Part shown: positions 37,230-49,043 of the stretch, one piece after another
Position numbering within the stretch: the first letter of the stretch is position 1
Layout: every line of letters starts with the position of its first letter
NCBI GenBank assembly: GCA_001643675.2
Contig: LSRY02000011.1
Span: 1,656,501 to 1,720,500, forward strand
Length of the DNA: 64,000 bases
Source of the DNA: Monocercomonoides exilis
Lineage: Eukaryota; Preaxostyla; Oxymonadida; Polymastigidae
Reading direction: 5' to 3'
Notes under the pieces: model-generated
Database searches by the model: none
What the model was told of the DNA's origin: nothing
Seen by the model: only the letters and a program-made list of their open reading frames with translations
Translations under genes and position numbers: made by a program

Positions 37230-38040
37230 CTATTTTTGAAGATGTTCGGTATGCGCCTTGAGAATATTAGCTGCAAATTCAACACTTTTTGCATCTATGT
37301 TTGATCGATTTTTAAATTCACCACTTTTTGAAATGATTGAAACACTCATTTTTGCTTTTATTAATTTTTCAATATCTAAAATAAAAATTAAAAAATACAT
37401 AAAAAAGTTTCGAATAGTTCTGAAAATATTTAAACCTTTTATACAGCTTTCCGCACCTTGAGCGTTCACTAAAATTCATCAAGTAAATGAAGACACTTTT
37501 GCAAATTAGCAATAATAAGAAAGCAAACTCTGAACATATGCAGCAAATGTTGTTCTTGTAATATCAAAGTTCCTTTTTTTCAACCATTCCTTCAAATAAA
37601 TGACAAATATATTTAATACGTAATTCAACAAAAAAGTGACATACTGCCACAGGAGGAGGCAGACCCCAACTCCAAACAGGAGTTCCAAAAATTACAATGT
37701 CAAATTGCCGAGGATCATTGACTGGTTCCGCATCAAGTTGATATTTGGCTCCAAAAAGTGATTTGAAAACATGTTTCCAGTATTTGCCAACTCCAGGTGT
37801 TGCATCATTAAACACAACTGCTTCTGTTACTGTCTAAAATAAATATTTAATAGCACAATACAAAATACTCTTCCAAAAAACACACATTGATTCCTGATTT
37901 TTGAAATTCAGCAACAAGATTATCACATATCTTTGGAAAAAAAAAATAATTTCGAGTTAAAAGGAAGCAATGAATACCATCTTTGAATTTCCCGTTCGCG
38001 TAAAATAAATGATAAGTATTCTTGGTTGTGGAGCTGCCAT
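37230..38040 (-). CDS. Flavodoxin-fold protein
   Basis: Six exons: 37978-38040, 37886-37930, 37645-37833, 37529-37589, 37436-37468 and 37230-37375; 178 residues, with all joins keeping frame. The N-terminus has the FMN phosphate-binding loop pattern of flavodoxins: a hydrophobic strand (PRILIIYFTRTGNSKM) ending in T-x-T-G-N. Then come the second strand (FDIVIFGTPVWSWGLPPPV), with the aromatic-rich G-T-P-V-W loop that faces the flavin, and TFAAYVQ and SVSIISKSGEFKN strands. It probably binds FMN and moves electrons or acts as a small NAD(P)H-linked oxidoreductase in the cytosol. No targeting peptide is visible. The partner is unknown, and nothing in the neighbours suggests one. Confidence 0.82.
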
Positions 38041-38809
38041 TGTTGAATGTTCAAATATACTCAGATTGTTTCAACCCATAAATAGTTAATTTCTTAACTT
38101 TTTATTGAGGATTTTTATAACTTTGAAAAACAAAGCCGGAAATATATTCACCAATGGAGCGGGAATGGAAACAATTATACGCTGACAAATTATAAAAATC
38201 GGGAACATTTAATTTTCCGAAAGGAAAATAAATTGAAAACGGAGAAATTAAAAATTGATCGAAATGAAATATTATAAAAATATTCTAAATGTTACAACTC
38301 AAAATGAAATTTTTTGAAAACTTAATGATGGAAATGGAAAATATCACATAAAGATAAGTGTATTATGAATGGAAGTAAATTTCAAAGAAAAAGAATGAAG
38401 ATGGGAATTTGTAGTTTTTTCACACAACAATAAATGCTAATATACATTTATTTTTTATATAATTAAAAAAAGTGCAAAGGTTTAAAGATTCAATGATATA
38501 ATTGAAATAATTATAAGAGAGTTTAAAATGTTGGATTAGAATTATTAGAGCTCTAATAAATGCAAATTATAAATGTTTGTAACACAAATTATGAAAAACT
38601 TCGCTTTGCACGCAAATAAATGATCTACAATCTTCAATCTAAAACAAGATGTTAAAAATACAATGAAAAAATAAAAAAAAATAACTATTTTTTTTCTCAT
38701 TTTTGAGGGTGTTGTAATTCTCCTTTTGAAATTTTTGGTTAAACGAAGAATTATTTATTGTATTCTTGTGTTAAATATTCACATCTCAACCATTTTCAAA
38801 GGAGTCCTT
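38041..38809. other. Intergenic gap, AT-rich
   Basis: A 769-bp interval of strongly AT-rich sequence between two minus-strand genes. No open frame, RNA gene or repeat beyond homopolymers was recognised. Confidence 0.4.
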
Positions 38810-41181
38810 TCATTCTTCTGTTTGTTTGCTTTCATTTTCGCTGAGTTCTGTTTCATTTGTTTCTGCTTCGTTCGACAATAAGTCGCTTTTATTTTCCAAT
38901 TGAGACACGGAATTTCCATTTGTGTCGTCTTTCACAGCTTGTTCTTGTTCAAATGAATCTTTCTCTTTCTCTTTCTCTTTCTCTTTCATCTCCTCTTTTT
39001 CTCCTTCAAATTCTGCATTGCCTGATTCGCTTGGTAATGTTGCCTCTGACAATTCTGTGTCGGTTTTCTTTGCGTTGTCATCTGTTACAATTTTTTCTTC
39101 TCCTTCTGTTCTTTCGTTTTCTTCTCTTTCTTCTTCTTTTTCTTCTTCTTTTTCATTGTCTGCTTTAATATCTTCATCTTTGGTGTTTGGAATTTCGACT
39201 TCTCCAAATTCTTGTTCTCCTTCTTTCTCTGTTTCTTCTCCTTCATCATCATCATTTTGAATGTAACGTTCCCTGTGTCCTGCTGCCTCTGCCTCAAAAC
39301 TCGCAAATTGCTCCTCTTTCATCATCAGATTCTCATTCAAATATTTTTCATCCGATTCAACATTGCCTTTTTGCTCTTCCAAATGCTCATTTGTTCCAAT
39401 TTCTGTCTCTTTCTCTTCTTTTGCATCAAAATCAATAGGATCAACCGAACCAACAGCATCAGCAGCATCAACTGTATTGTCTACTGAATTTAAGGTCACA
39501 TCTCCTTCATCAAATGTCAATTTCGTGGTTGGAAACACAATTTTCGGCGAGTCGCACAGTTCTGGTTTCGGCTCGCTGTTCATTGCCTGTTTTGTTTCGA
39601 GAGAGAAAGTGACACACGCAGACATCGTCTTCGTCAGTGCCTTCGCTTTGGCTTTGGCTTTGGCTTTTGTCCGTGTTATTGGCGGTGGATTCAGCCTGAC
39701 ATAGTTTTGTGCTTCTTCGTGTGGCTGGCGGGGGCTGTTGTGCCGACTGCGGTTGGATGAGCGATTTGTGAAGCTCCTCTTCGTAGTTGAATCAGCAACA
39801 GGAGAAGAATGTGAAGAATGAGTAGAAGAGGAATGAGAAGAAGTAGAAGAAGTTGTAGCAGACAGATTTTGTGCACTCTTCTTGTTGTTCATTTCCTGCA
39901 GCTGCCTCAGCCGCTCAGCTTCCAACTGCTCCCTTCTCTTCTTGTTCTCCTCCGCCCGCCTCGCCCTCTCCTCTGCCTTCATCTTTGCGCTCAGCCTTTT
40001 CTTGTCCTGCACACTCTTCCTCCTTCTCTCGTGCTCGTCCTCATTCTCCTTCTGCATCTGCGCCATTTCCTCCGCACTGAACCCTTTCAGCGCCTCAAAC
40101 GTCTCCTTTAGCGACATCCCTTCCGAAGAGCCTGATGTCTGCGAAGAGAAAGACAATCTGTGGCCAAACGTAGAGGCAGCAGACAGAGGCGGTGCGGGAG
40201 AATACGAAGCCGACAAAGAAGAGGAAAGCCGCAGGGGGTCTCTGAACTGTGCAGAGAGCATGCCGAACTCAGTGAAAGTGGAGCGTGTCTCGTCGAAGGA
40301 GCTGAACGACACGACAGACAAAGGCGTGGTTGGGGGGCCATTCTCAGGCATGCCCTGGATGGAAGCTCTGCGGGAGCGCAAGCGGGGCGTGGAGCGGGGT
40401 GTCAGGAGAGGAGACGTGAGGCGGCTGGCAGTGGAGCGCACAGCCTCGCTAAAGCGGATGATGTCCATGTCGTCGTCGAGTGGGGCTGACAGAGGGATTT
40501 CGGGGTCGATCTCATCCAGCGGCACTTCTGTCAGCTCCTTCTGAAGTGCTGCTTCTTTCTCCTTCGCTCGCTCTATCTGCTTCTCCTTCGCTTTTTGCTT
40601 CTCTTTCAGCACTTCCAACTCGCGTTTTGTTTCTTCCTTTCGCGTCGCAGCTATCCGCTTCTGTCGAGCAGCGCTGTCTTCTGCCTCCTTTCTCGCTGCT
40701 TCTTCTGTCTGTTGTGCTCTTTCCTTCACCTTTTGAACATACAAGTCAAGTGGATCAATTGAGTTAGCTGAAGTGGAAGAAGAAGAAGAAGAATAGGAAT
40801 TTGAATATGAGGGAGTGGTGAATGTGTCAGAATCATCAGCAGAGAATGAAGGTTTGAGAAGGGCGAGCTGTGTGGAGGGAGGGAAAGGCAGTGTTGGATG
40901 GAGGATGGACACACGGCTGGCTGATGATGCTGATGATGGTGATGGTGATGATGATGCTGAAGTGAAGAGAGAGTCGTTTGAGAAGGAGAGAAAAGAGAAT
41001 GCAGAGCGAGTGGAGTCCAAACTGGCAGACGCAAATGGAACATGCTCAGACAGAGGCATCCTCCCAGACGAGAGAGAAGCTAAAATAGAGGAAGATATAC
41101 TTGACATCAACTCCTGTGGCCTCTGTGTCCGTTGTGTCTGTGGTGTGTAATCACTCTGAATGAGTTCGCTGGCATCGACAC

Positions 41182-41234
<53 letters not shown>

Positions 41235-43768
41235 ATGCTGATGCTTTCATACGGATTTGGTGAGGCTGTGTCGCTGCGGATGACAGGAAGAGTGCCAAAC
41301 AGCTCCTTCTGCTCTGCACTGCCTCCGATGGGCACATTTTCGACTGCAGGCAACTCTTCTACAACCAGCTGGAGTGGAAGCGCTGCTGCTGGGATGGATG
41401 TGTGTGAAGGGTAAAGAGATGGGAAAGAGGAGTTTGATGAAGAAAAGGAGGATATTCTTTTAGCTGATTGTGGGCGGAGGGAAGGATAGCTGAGGGCAGC
41501 AGATGACAAAACGGTGACTTCGCCGCCGGCTGGGTTGATCTCCACAAGAGGGTTGTTCTGCAGAAGCGGAGAAATAAAAAAGAGATTCGGTTGTTGCCGC
41601 TGCTGTTGCTGGCTGACTGGCACGTTCTGCTGTGTTGCTTCATCAGCTGTTTTGTTTGTGATGACATTTGTTCTTGCAGAGTAAAGAGATGAAGAAGAAG
41701 ATGATGATGAAAAAGAAGAAGAAGAAGATAAATTAAGGGAAGCTGGGCCAACAGACCGTTGAGTTGCCCATCCGCTGTCTCTGCTGCTGCTCTTCCGCAG
41801 CATCGACTGTCTGACAAGCGCCTTAAAAGCCAGCGAAAGCGGTGCATCTGCATCAGACTTCGCTTCTGCCTGCTTCTCTTCTCTTTCTTCTTCTGTTTGC
41901 ATTTTGGTGTTGCCTGTTTGTGTCTGAAGGCCTCTCGTGCCTTGTTCTGTTGAAGATGATTTGAGGTTGTTTGTTGTATCAGACATCAGCAGACAGTTGA
42001 CTGATGTGCTTCCAGAAAGAGCAGTGCGAGTCTGTGTCTTAGCCTGCAGTGTATCAACGTCTGCATTCTTCTTATCGTTTTCTGTCTTTGTGTCTGTTTC
42101 TGTCTCATTGAAGTCTTCTTCTCCTCCCCAGTTCATCGGAAACTGGATCATGTCCTTCATCCGCACAGACGCCTTCCGCGCCTTCAGCGCCTCAACCAGC
42201 TTCTCCTTCTCTTCCAACTCGTCCAACTCTGCTTTGCCTTCTGAGCTCAGCCCCATCCGCGTGGAGTCAAAATTCTCTCTATTCCTCGCGTCGCTGGGCT
42301 GCAACTGCGAAAATGCCGACTTTGGCGCGAGGACAATCGGAGGGCTCGACGCTTTCAGCTTGCCTGTGTTGCGCCCTGCAGCTGACTGTGCTTTAGTCCA
42401 CTTTTGAGCATCCGGTGAGTTCTTGGAAGAGGATAAGGAGTCTTCTTGACCCAGCACATTGGGACTGGTTGCGTGCATCTGTTCTTCGTTTGATGTTTCT
42501 GTTGTGCTTTCCATTCCATTTGAGATGTGTTTTGTTTCAATCGAGCTGATGGCGTGTTCGTTGACAGTCATCCCAATGTGATGGTAATTCGAAGAAGCAA
42601 GCGAAGCATCGGAGGAAGAGCTGGAATCCGAGAAAGCACTGGAGCCTGGTTGGAAATGAGGCGGAGTGGTAGAAGATGAGAAAGAAGGCGATGAAATTGA
42701 AGATGTGAGTCGAGAGTGAGATGAAAAGGTCAATGGTTGTTGGAATTGACCTATCACTGTTGGAGCAGTTTGTGCTGTTCTGCGTGTTTGTGGAGCGTTC
42801 CATAGATTGGAAGAAGTCATCGTGCTGTGTAATGTTGTTGCTCGTGATGTTTGAAGTCCAACTCCTTTCATTGATTGATCTCTTTCGGTTCTTATGAATG
42901 AATATTATGCACATAAATTTGATGTTTGAAGAGTTGCAAAAAAAGGAGGAAAATAGCAATGGCAATCATAAGAAGATGCAAACTTTTGAATAGCATCATT
43001 CACGATATGTCTCGAAACAACCTCCTTTATTCTTCTTTTTTCTTGTAATCTAACTTCAGTTTCTTCGATCGCTTTCAGTTTTTCTTTCTCTTGCTCAAGT
43101 TGTGCGTATCTTCTAGCTCTCATTTTAGCTCTGAATATTTGAAATAATTTCGCTGAAAGAAGTCTCCTTAAATAATATCATACTTTAGCTGTGATTCCTC
43201 AATTGATTGTTTGTGTTTTAACTGTAATTTAATGTCTTGTGCTTTTGTTTGGGCAAATGCTTCAATGAAGAAGAATTTATCATTGATATTACATTTTAAT
43301 TTAAACAAAATTTAAATTTTTCTCAAACTATTTGTAATTGAAAGCTTTTGTATTTCGCGTTCTGTTTTAGCAATCTGACGCTCAAGCTCTGCTTCTCGAT
43401 ATTGGGTTGTGAGGATATTCTAAATAGACAAAAGTTTTAAAAAAAAAATAAAATTTTTGATTCAAATATTTCAAAAATTTTTGATATCATGCAGGTTTAA
43501 TATCAGTTCGTTTCTTTATAATTTACAATAATGATGTTGTTACAAATTAAAATTTCAGTCAAATGAAAGTATTAAAGCAAACTTGTTCACTTAGTTTTCC
43601 TTTATAAACGCTCATGTGCATATTGTTCTGTTCAGGTAAAGTATCATCAGATACTCGCTTCATGTCCTATCGCATGAAAAGATATGTTTGATATAAAAAA
43701 CATGTAACCAATTATTGTTATTAAAATGCAATGTTAACCTCTCCAGCATCTGATCTTTTATTATTCAT
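38810..43768 (-). CDS. Coiled-coil and low-complexity protein, unknown function
   Basis: Six exons: 43739-43768, 43583-43666, 43329-43419, 43184-43259, 42984-43130 and 38810-42890; 1502 residues. The first 150 residues, spread over five small exons, are a charged coiled coil (REAELERQIAKTEREIQ, YAQLEQEKEKLKAIEETEV). The single huge last exon is Ser/Thr/Gln-rich with a 16-Ser run, helical Glu/Arg/Lys blocks (KEKQIERAKEKEAALQKEL, KMKAEERARRAEENKKRRE) and a strongly acidic C-terminal 250 residues. No enzymatic motif was seen. The gene architecture, small conserved 5' exons plus one long disordered exon, repeats that of the ASH-domain gene at 1.1-8.0 kb. A cytoskeletal scaffold is a guess only. 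Confidence 0.75.
41187..41234. repeat. (CTG)16 triplet repeat encoding poly-serine
   Basis: Sixteen CTG units on the + strand are read as AGC serine codons by the minus-strand coiled-coil gene. An uninterrupted run of this length is likely to vary in length between strains. Confidence 0.9.
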
Positions 43769-43822
43769 TAAAAAATGAGCATCTTATGGGGAGAATATTG
43801 ATCAATTCATATTCTTGCTGCT
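43769..43822. promoter_or_regulatory. 54-bp divergent start-to-start spacer
   Basis: Separates the ATG of the coiled-coil gene from the ATG of BLOC1S1. It carries ATTGATCA at 43797-43804, the same 8-mer as in the 36-bp spacer at 24645-24680. It must contain, or lie next to, the start signals of both genes. Confidence 0.45.
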
Positions 43823-44375
43823 ATGAGTTTGTCACAACTTTTAAAAGATCATCAAGTTGCACAATCAAAACGTAAAGAGCAAATAGGTTTTGATACATGC
43901 ACTTTTAAGGGATAAATACTGATTTTTGGTATTCTTTAGAGTTTCACAGAAAAAATGCTCTGCGTTGCGCAACCGTGCTTGGTGACGAACTTTCAGAAAC
44001 TATTAATGCATTACTAACTGAAATATTTTCTAATCAAGTATCATGAAATTTATATCACATTTAAAATGTGTTTCTAAATAAAAATTATGATTTCGTAGAA
44101 ACAACTTGATGCAGAAACAAAACGCCTTCAAATAAATACGAGCAAATTTTTAAAGCAAAGCCAGCAATGGTTGCAACTATCAAATCAACTTGTTACATCA
44201 TTCAAGGTAAGATATTTTAATTTTTCACACGTTACTATTTTCTCATTTCCGCAATGTTTTTTACTTTGTTTCAAAGGAACTCGGGGATGTCGGTAATTTT
44301 CTTCAAACAATTAGCAATGAAATGAAAATAATAGCTGACGCATGTACAGCATGTGCAGAGTCTGGATTAATATAA
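43823..44375 (+). CDS. BLOC1S1: BLOC-1 complex subunit 1 (GCN5L1)
   Basis: Four exons: 43823-43886, 43940-44037, 44099-44206 and 44277-44375; 122 residues (human about 125). MSLSQLLKDHQVAQSKRKEQ matches the family's LSRLLKEHQAKQ start. RCATVLGDELSETINALL, KQLDAETKRLQINTSKFLKQ, QWLQLSNQLVTSFKELGDV and NFLQTISNEMKIIA follow in order. The protein is an all-helical subunit of BLOC-1 and BORC, which act in endolysosome biogenesis and positioning. The start is fixed by the conserved N-terminus. Confidence 0.94.
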
Positions 44376-44734
44376 CTATTGCTTTTCATTTCGCAATTCA
44401 TTCATTTGAAAGTTTTATTTTTTTTATTAATTTTTTATTGGGTGGTGTGTGTTATTTATGTGGTGTTTATAAGTGTTTTGTTTTTTCAAAATCAATTCAT
44501 GGTGTTTGTTTTGCATTTTTCAGATAAATTGCAATAAATGAAAAAGCACTTCCAAATTTTGTCGAAATTTTTCAATTTTTAATCAAAATTATGTTATGTT
44601 CATCCTCCAAGTTTTAAATTGGATTTTTATTTTAATTTTTTATTGTCACTAGGAAAAAAAAATGGCACAGTGACAGGAAAAGATCTTTTTATGAAATATA
44701 CGATTTGATCAAATTGTTGAGATCGATCATATCT
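44376..44734. other. Intergenic gap upstream of DPD
   Basis: A 359-bp AT-rich interval between tandem genes; it presumably holds the BLOC1S1 3' end and the DPD promoter. No other feature was recognised. Confidence 0.4.
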
Positions 44735-47700
44735 ATGAGCTCAAAACCAACTGTTGAAATTCCACCGACCGTAAAAAGACCTGTGTGCTTCCGTCCTACA
44801 AAATGCCAAAAGGGAGATTCTTGTTATTTGTCTCGCCATAAAGAGCATCCAGTATGTTTTTTATTTTTTTGAAGATCCTTGATTGAATTCAATTATTTTT
44901 ATTCAGGGAACGCATCATAAGCGCGATTTTAGAAATCCAAAATATATGATGTCTATTCCTGAAGCAATAAAAGAAGGTCAAAGGTGCTTGAAGTGTATCG
45001 ATCCACCTTGCCAAGCTTCTTGCCCAACTCAGCTTGATGTTAGAACATTCACGAACGCAATGGGAGAAGGAAATATGTATGCAGCTGCTAAGACCCTTTT
45101 CACCCACAACCCACTTGCATGGACTTGTGGTCTTCTTTGCCCAACATGCCAAGCTTGCAGAGGTTCCTGCACACTTACAGACACCGTTCAAGGACCAATC
45201 CACATTAACGAAATGCATCAAGTGGCTTGCGATGCTTTCATGCATATGAAAATTCCTCAAATTCGTGATCCAAGCATTGTTGAACAGCCTTATCATAAAG
45301 CAAAGATTGCAATGATCGGAGCAGGTCCAGCATCTCTTTCATGCGCAACATTTTTAGCAAGAATTGGATATCAAGATATTACAATTTTCGAAAAGCAATC
45401 ATATCCAGGAGGAACACCAGCAATTGAAATTCCTGAATTTCGTATTCCTTATCATGTGACTAGATTTGAAGTTAAACTTGTCGAAGATTTGGGAGTGAAA
45501 ATTGTGTACAACAAAACTTATGGAAAAGACTTTACAATTGATTCCTTGAAACAAGACGGATATCAGGCAATATTCATGGGCATTGGATTCCCTGAAGCTC
45601 ACATGGTTGATCCATTCATGCGTCATAAGGATCTTCCAAATGTGTGGAACAGCAAATCTTTCTTGAACGCAGTTGCTCTTGCTTCAAAGCCCGGAATGAT
45701 TGAGGGAAAAGTTCCAGAACTTCCACATCTGCCAGGTCATGTTGTTGTTTGTGGTGCTGGTGATGTCGCTGCTGATTGCTGCCAAGCAGCATTTCGTTGC
45801 GGAGCTGATTTTGTGTCTCTTGTTTTCAGAAGAGGTTCAATCGATATGAGAATGAATGAAGATGAAGCAGAACACTTGAGAGTTGAAAAGGTTGAGATGG
45901 TTCCATGCCATTCACCAACTGAACTCGTAATTGAAGATGGAAAAGCTACAGGATTGATGTGTAACATCATGAAGAAAATTCCAGGGACAGATAAATACGT
46001 GCACGATCAGGGACAAACAAGAGTTATTAAATTTGATCATGTTATCTCAGCATTTGGATCATTAATTGGAACACATGCAGATCCAATCTATGAAAAACTT
46101 GTTCCCGGAAGAAAAATTGAAGTTAACGAAGAAACAATGGCATCAAACACTGAAGGAGTCTTTGCAGGTGGTGATTGCGTTGGATCAGGTACTATTGTTG
46201 AAGCTGTCAATGATGGTAAAGTTGCAGCGTGGGGTATCCACAGATATCTTGCAAAGCTTATTAGCAACGTTGAGGTTCCTGCCCAACCAACAGAAGTTCC
46301 ACCATTCATGACTCCTGTTGATCTTGTTGATCTTTCAGTCAATATTGCAGGAATGAAATTCCCGAACCCGTTTGGTATTGCTTCTGGCCCATCAAGTGAA
46401 AACTGCAACATGTTAAAAAGAGCTTATCAAGCAGGATTTGGATGGGTTGTTACCAAGACTTTCCAACCAGATGAAGATATGTTAGAAAATGTCAGCCCTC
46501 GTATTGTGGGAGATGCTGAATCAAATACATATTTAAATATTGAATTAAATTCCGAACGTACAGCGGCTTATTGGGAAAAGGAATTACCAAAGTTGAAGAA
46601 AGAGTTTCCGGACAGAATTTTGTTGGCTTCTATTCATTCAAAAGGTGATTTGAATAGCTGGGTTAATTTGGCTAAGAGAATTGCAGCAACTGGAGTTGAT
46701 GGTCTTCAATTGAATATTTCTTGCCCCAATCTTGGTGAAAAAGATTCAAAGCCATTTACCGAGGTTATTCGTGAAACGGTGGCCGCTGTCCATGCTGCTG
46801 TTCCTCTTCCTTTGTTCCCAAAAATTGGTCATTTCCAGGGAAGCATCGTTGAACTTGCAAAAGCGGCTAAAGAAGGTGGTGCATCTGGTGTCTCTGGTGT
46901 GAACACCATTTCTGGTTTGTGGAATGTTACTGCAGATGGAAAATTTGTTCCAGAAGTTGGATTTGGCCCAGAAGCAAGAACAGCATATGGTGGAATGTCC
47001 GGTCGTGCAATAAAGCCATTTGCTTTGTCCGGTGTTGCTGAAGTGTGCCAAAGCGTACCAAACTTCCCATTCTTGGCATGCGGTGGCATTGAAAATGCTT
47101 TGACAGCATGGGAATTCATTCAATGTGGAGCTCCAGCTGTTCAGTTCTGTTCTGCATCGATGCATAAAGGATTCAAAACTTTGATTGGAGAGTTGATTCC
47201 TGGATTGAAATTCCTTCTTTATGCACGTTCAAGGGATGATTTGAAGACATGGAAATCATTCGTACCACCTGCAGTTTTGGCAGAGAGATCTCATAGAAAG
47301 AGATTTGGTCTGTATTATGATCAAGATGAAGATAAAGAAATTGAATCTCTTGCAGATGCAAAACTTCCAGCAGAACCAATCAAGTTGAAGGAATTTGTCC
47401 TTGATCAGATGAATGGAGCTTCATCATCGACAACTCCTTCTTCAATTGCACCAGAAATAAAGACAATTGAATCCGAAGTCGGAACTGTGTTGAATAAACT
47501 TGTTCACTTTAATGAACTTAAACCACAAATTAAGGTTGTATCAACCATCGATGTTGACAGATGCTGGAACTGTGGAAGATGTCAAACTGCTTGCTTTGAC
47601 GCTGGATATGCTTGCATTATCTTTGATAGAACTTCACGTATTCCAAAAGTCACTCCAATGTGTCATGGATGTGGCTTGTGCGCTGCTGTGTGCCCTGCTA

Positions 47701-47738
47701 AGTGCATATCCATGAAACCAAAGGAGGCAAAGAAATAA
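44735..47738 (+). CDS. DPYD: Dihydropyrimidine dehydrogenase with N-terminal zinc-finger-like extension
   Basis: Two exons, 44735-44851 and 44907-47738; 982 residues (human 1025). DPD reduces uracil and thymine with NADPH, the first step of pyrimidine breakdown. Domains in order: N-terminal Fe-S helices (CLKCIDPPCQASCP; CGLLCPTCQACRGSC); FAD domain (KIAMIGAGPASLSCATFLAR); NADPH domain (VVVCGAGDVAADCCQAAFR); FMN barrel with NIELNSERTAAYW, NISCPN (N642, catalytic C645) and GVNTISGL; and a C-terminal ferredoxin-like domain with two 4Fe-4S sets (CWNCGRCQTACFDAGY; CHGCGLCAAVCPAKC). Oddities: the Cys loop reads S-C-P-N, as in class 1A dihydroorotate dehydrogenases, where mammalian DPD has S-C-P-H, and the loop after it is shorter. 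The first exon encodes CFRPTKCQKGDSCYLSRH, a CCCH/PBZ-like zinc-finger pattern. Substrate choice is therefore not certain. Confidence 0.93.
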
Positions 47739-47938
47739 ATTCGTTTTTTTGAAAATTTTGTTGTCAGAAAGTGCTGTTGATACTTGAGTGTTCTTTACGT
47801 TTTGAAAGTTCTTTTTTCTTTCATGTCATCTTTAATGTTGTTTCTTTGACCGTAAACAAAGAAGCTTAAATGTTTATGTGATGAAGGATTTTTCTAATTT
47901 TTTAAGGGTTAAAGATCAAGATTTTTCCTGAATTTTTA

Positions 47939-49043
47939 ATGTCTGAATCTCCAACTAGTTCGAAGGAAGCTTCAAATGATTCTATCTCGCAATGGACGGT
48001 TGTATTTGAGATGATGAAAGAGAAAGGGAATATAACATTACTTCCTGGATTGAGTGATAAAGGTATTTTGATATAATTATATTTATGACATTATTTGTTT
48101 GCGCAAAAGAGTTCAAAGCAATAGAAGCAAAATATAAGTTCACTTTTCCACCCGATCTACGCTCATTTTACCAGGAGCATCTTCCTATTGGTATGAGTTA
48201 TCTTTTTAAATCCTGATGATTCGTTTTTTTCGTTAAAAAGGGAATGGTTGGATTAATTGGTATGTATTTTTTGATGCAATAAGATAACGGTTAATAAGAA
48301 CTAAATTTTAAAACAGGAGAAAACCTGAAATTGTTGAAATTGAGCCGGATGATCAAGAACTTTTGAACGAAGTTCTTCAGCCACCAACATATATGAACGA
48401 AGTGGAAATTAATCTATATAGCATAGCTTCTGGAATTTTATTTGATATATTGAATAACGACGCATGGCTATCAGAGTTTGGAGAAAAGCCTTCCTCAGTA
48501 AAGGATGCCCTCGTTCAAGCACATAGATATCTAAAATCGGAAAATGTAATGTTTTTGTATTCTATTGTACACCTGCTTATAAACTTATTATTGTAAAAAT
48601 TTTTGTTTCATTTTTCATTTTTTGTTGAGGTTCCAAAATTAATTCCAATATGTACTCACAGATTTATTCCTTCTCTTCCAAACGAAATCGGGAATCCTGT
48701 ATTTAGTATAATGGGAACTGACGCAATTGTTTACGGCTATGATTTAAAGCAATATTTGATCAATGAGTTAACAGATTATACTCCATGTCAAAAGGCGCCA
48801 AAGTGGATACCTTTCTGGTCGTCTCTTTGTGGAGAAACACAAGTGGTAGAAGATTATTGGGGAAGTGACGATGAAGAAAATAGTGAAGAAAAAAGTGAAG
48901 AAGAAAATGCATCAAAAGGAGAAAATAAAGAAGTTTTCGAAAATAAAGATGAAAGCTCCAATAAAAAAGATTTTAATGTTGATGTGTTAACACAATTTGG
49001 ATTTGGAATGAAAGTTATCGATGAAAAAGAAGTTAAAAAATAA
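47939..49043 (+). CDS. SUKH (SMI1/KNR4-like) domain protein
   Basis: Five exons: 47939-48062, 48110-48190, 48241-48259 (19 nt), 48317-48545 and 48630-49043; 288 residues. TFPPDLRSFYQEHLPIGNGW followed by INW is the SUKH entry motif, and HRFIPSLPNEIGNPVFSI, GTDAIVYGYDLKQYLINE gives its second half. The 19-nt microexon supplies G-N-G-W-I-N and keeps frame. The C-terminus is a Glu/Lys-rich tail of about 60 residues. SUKH proteins include yeast Knr4/Smi1 (cell-wall signalling) and many bacterial immunity proteins of contact-dependent systems. Nothing here points to a partner effector. The role in this protist is unknown. Confidence 0.8.

Noticed and set aside
46700-46760. Apparent loss of the catalytic cysteine loop in DPD
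   Set aside because: On closer reading the catalytic Cys is the one in N-x-S-C-P, which is present (C645). Only the residue two positions after it and the following loop differ.
47939-49043. Bacterial toxin-immunity locus suggested by the SUKH domain
   Set aside because: The gene has four spliceosomal introns and no adjacent effector-like gene, so a recent bacterial immunity cassette is unlikely.
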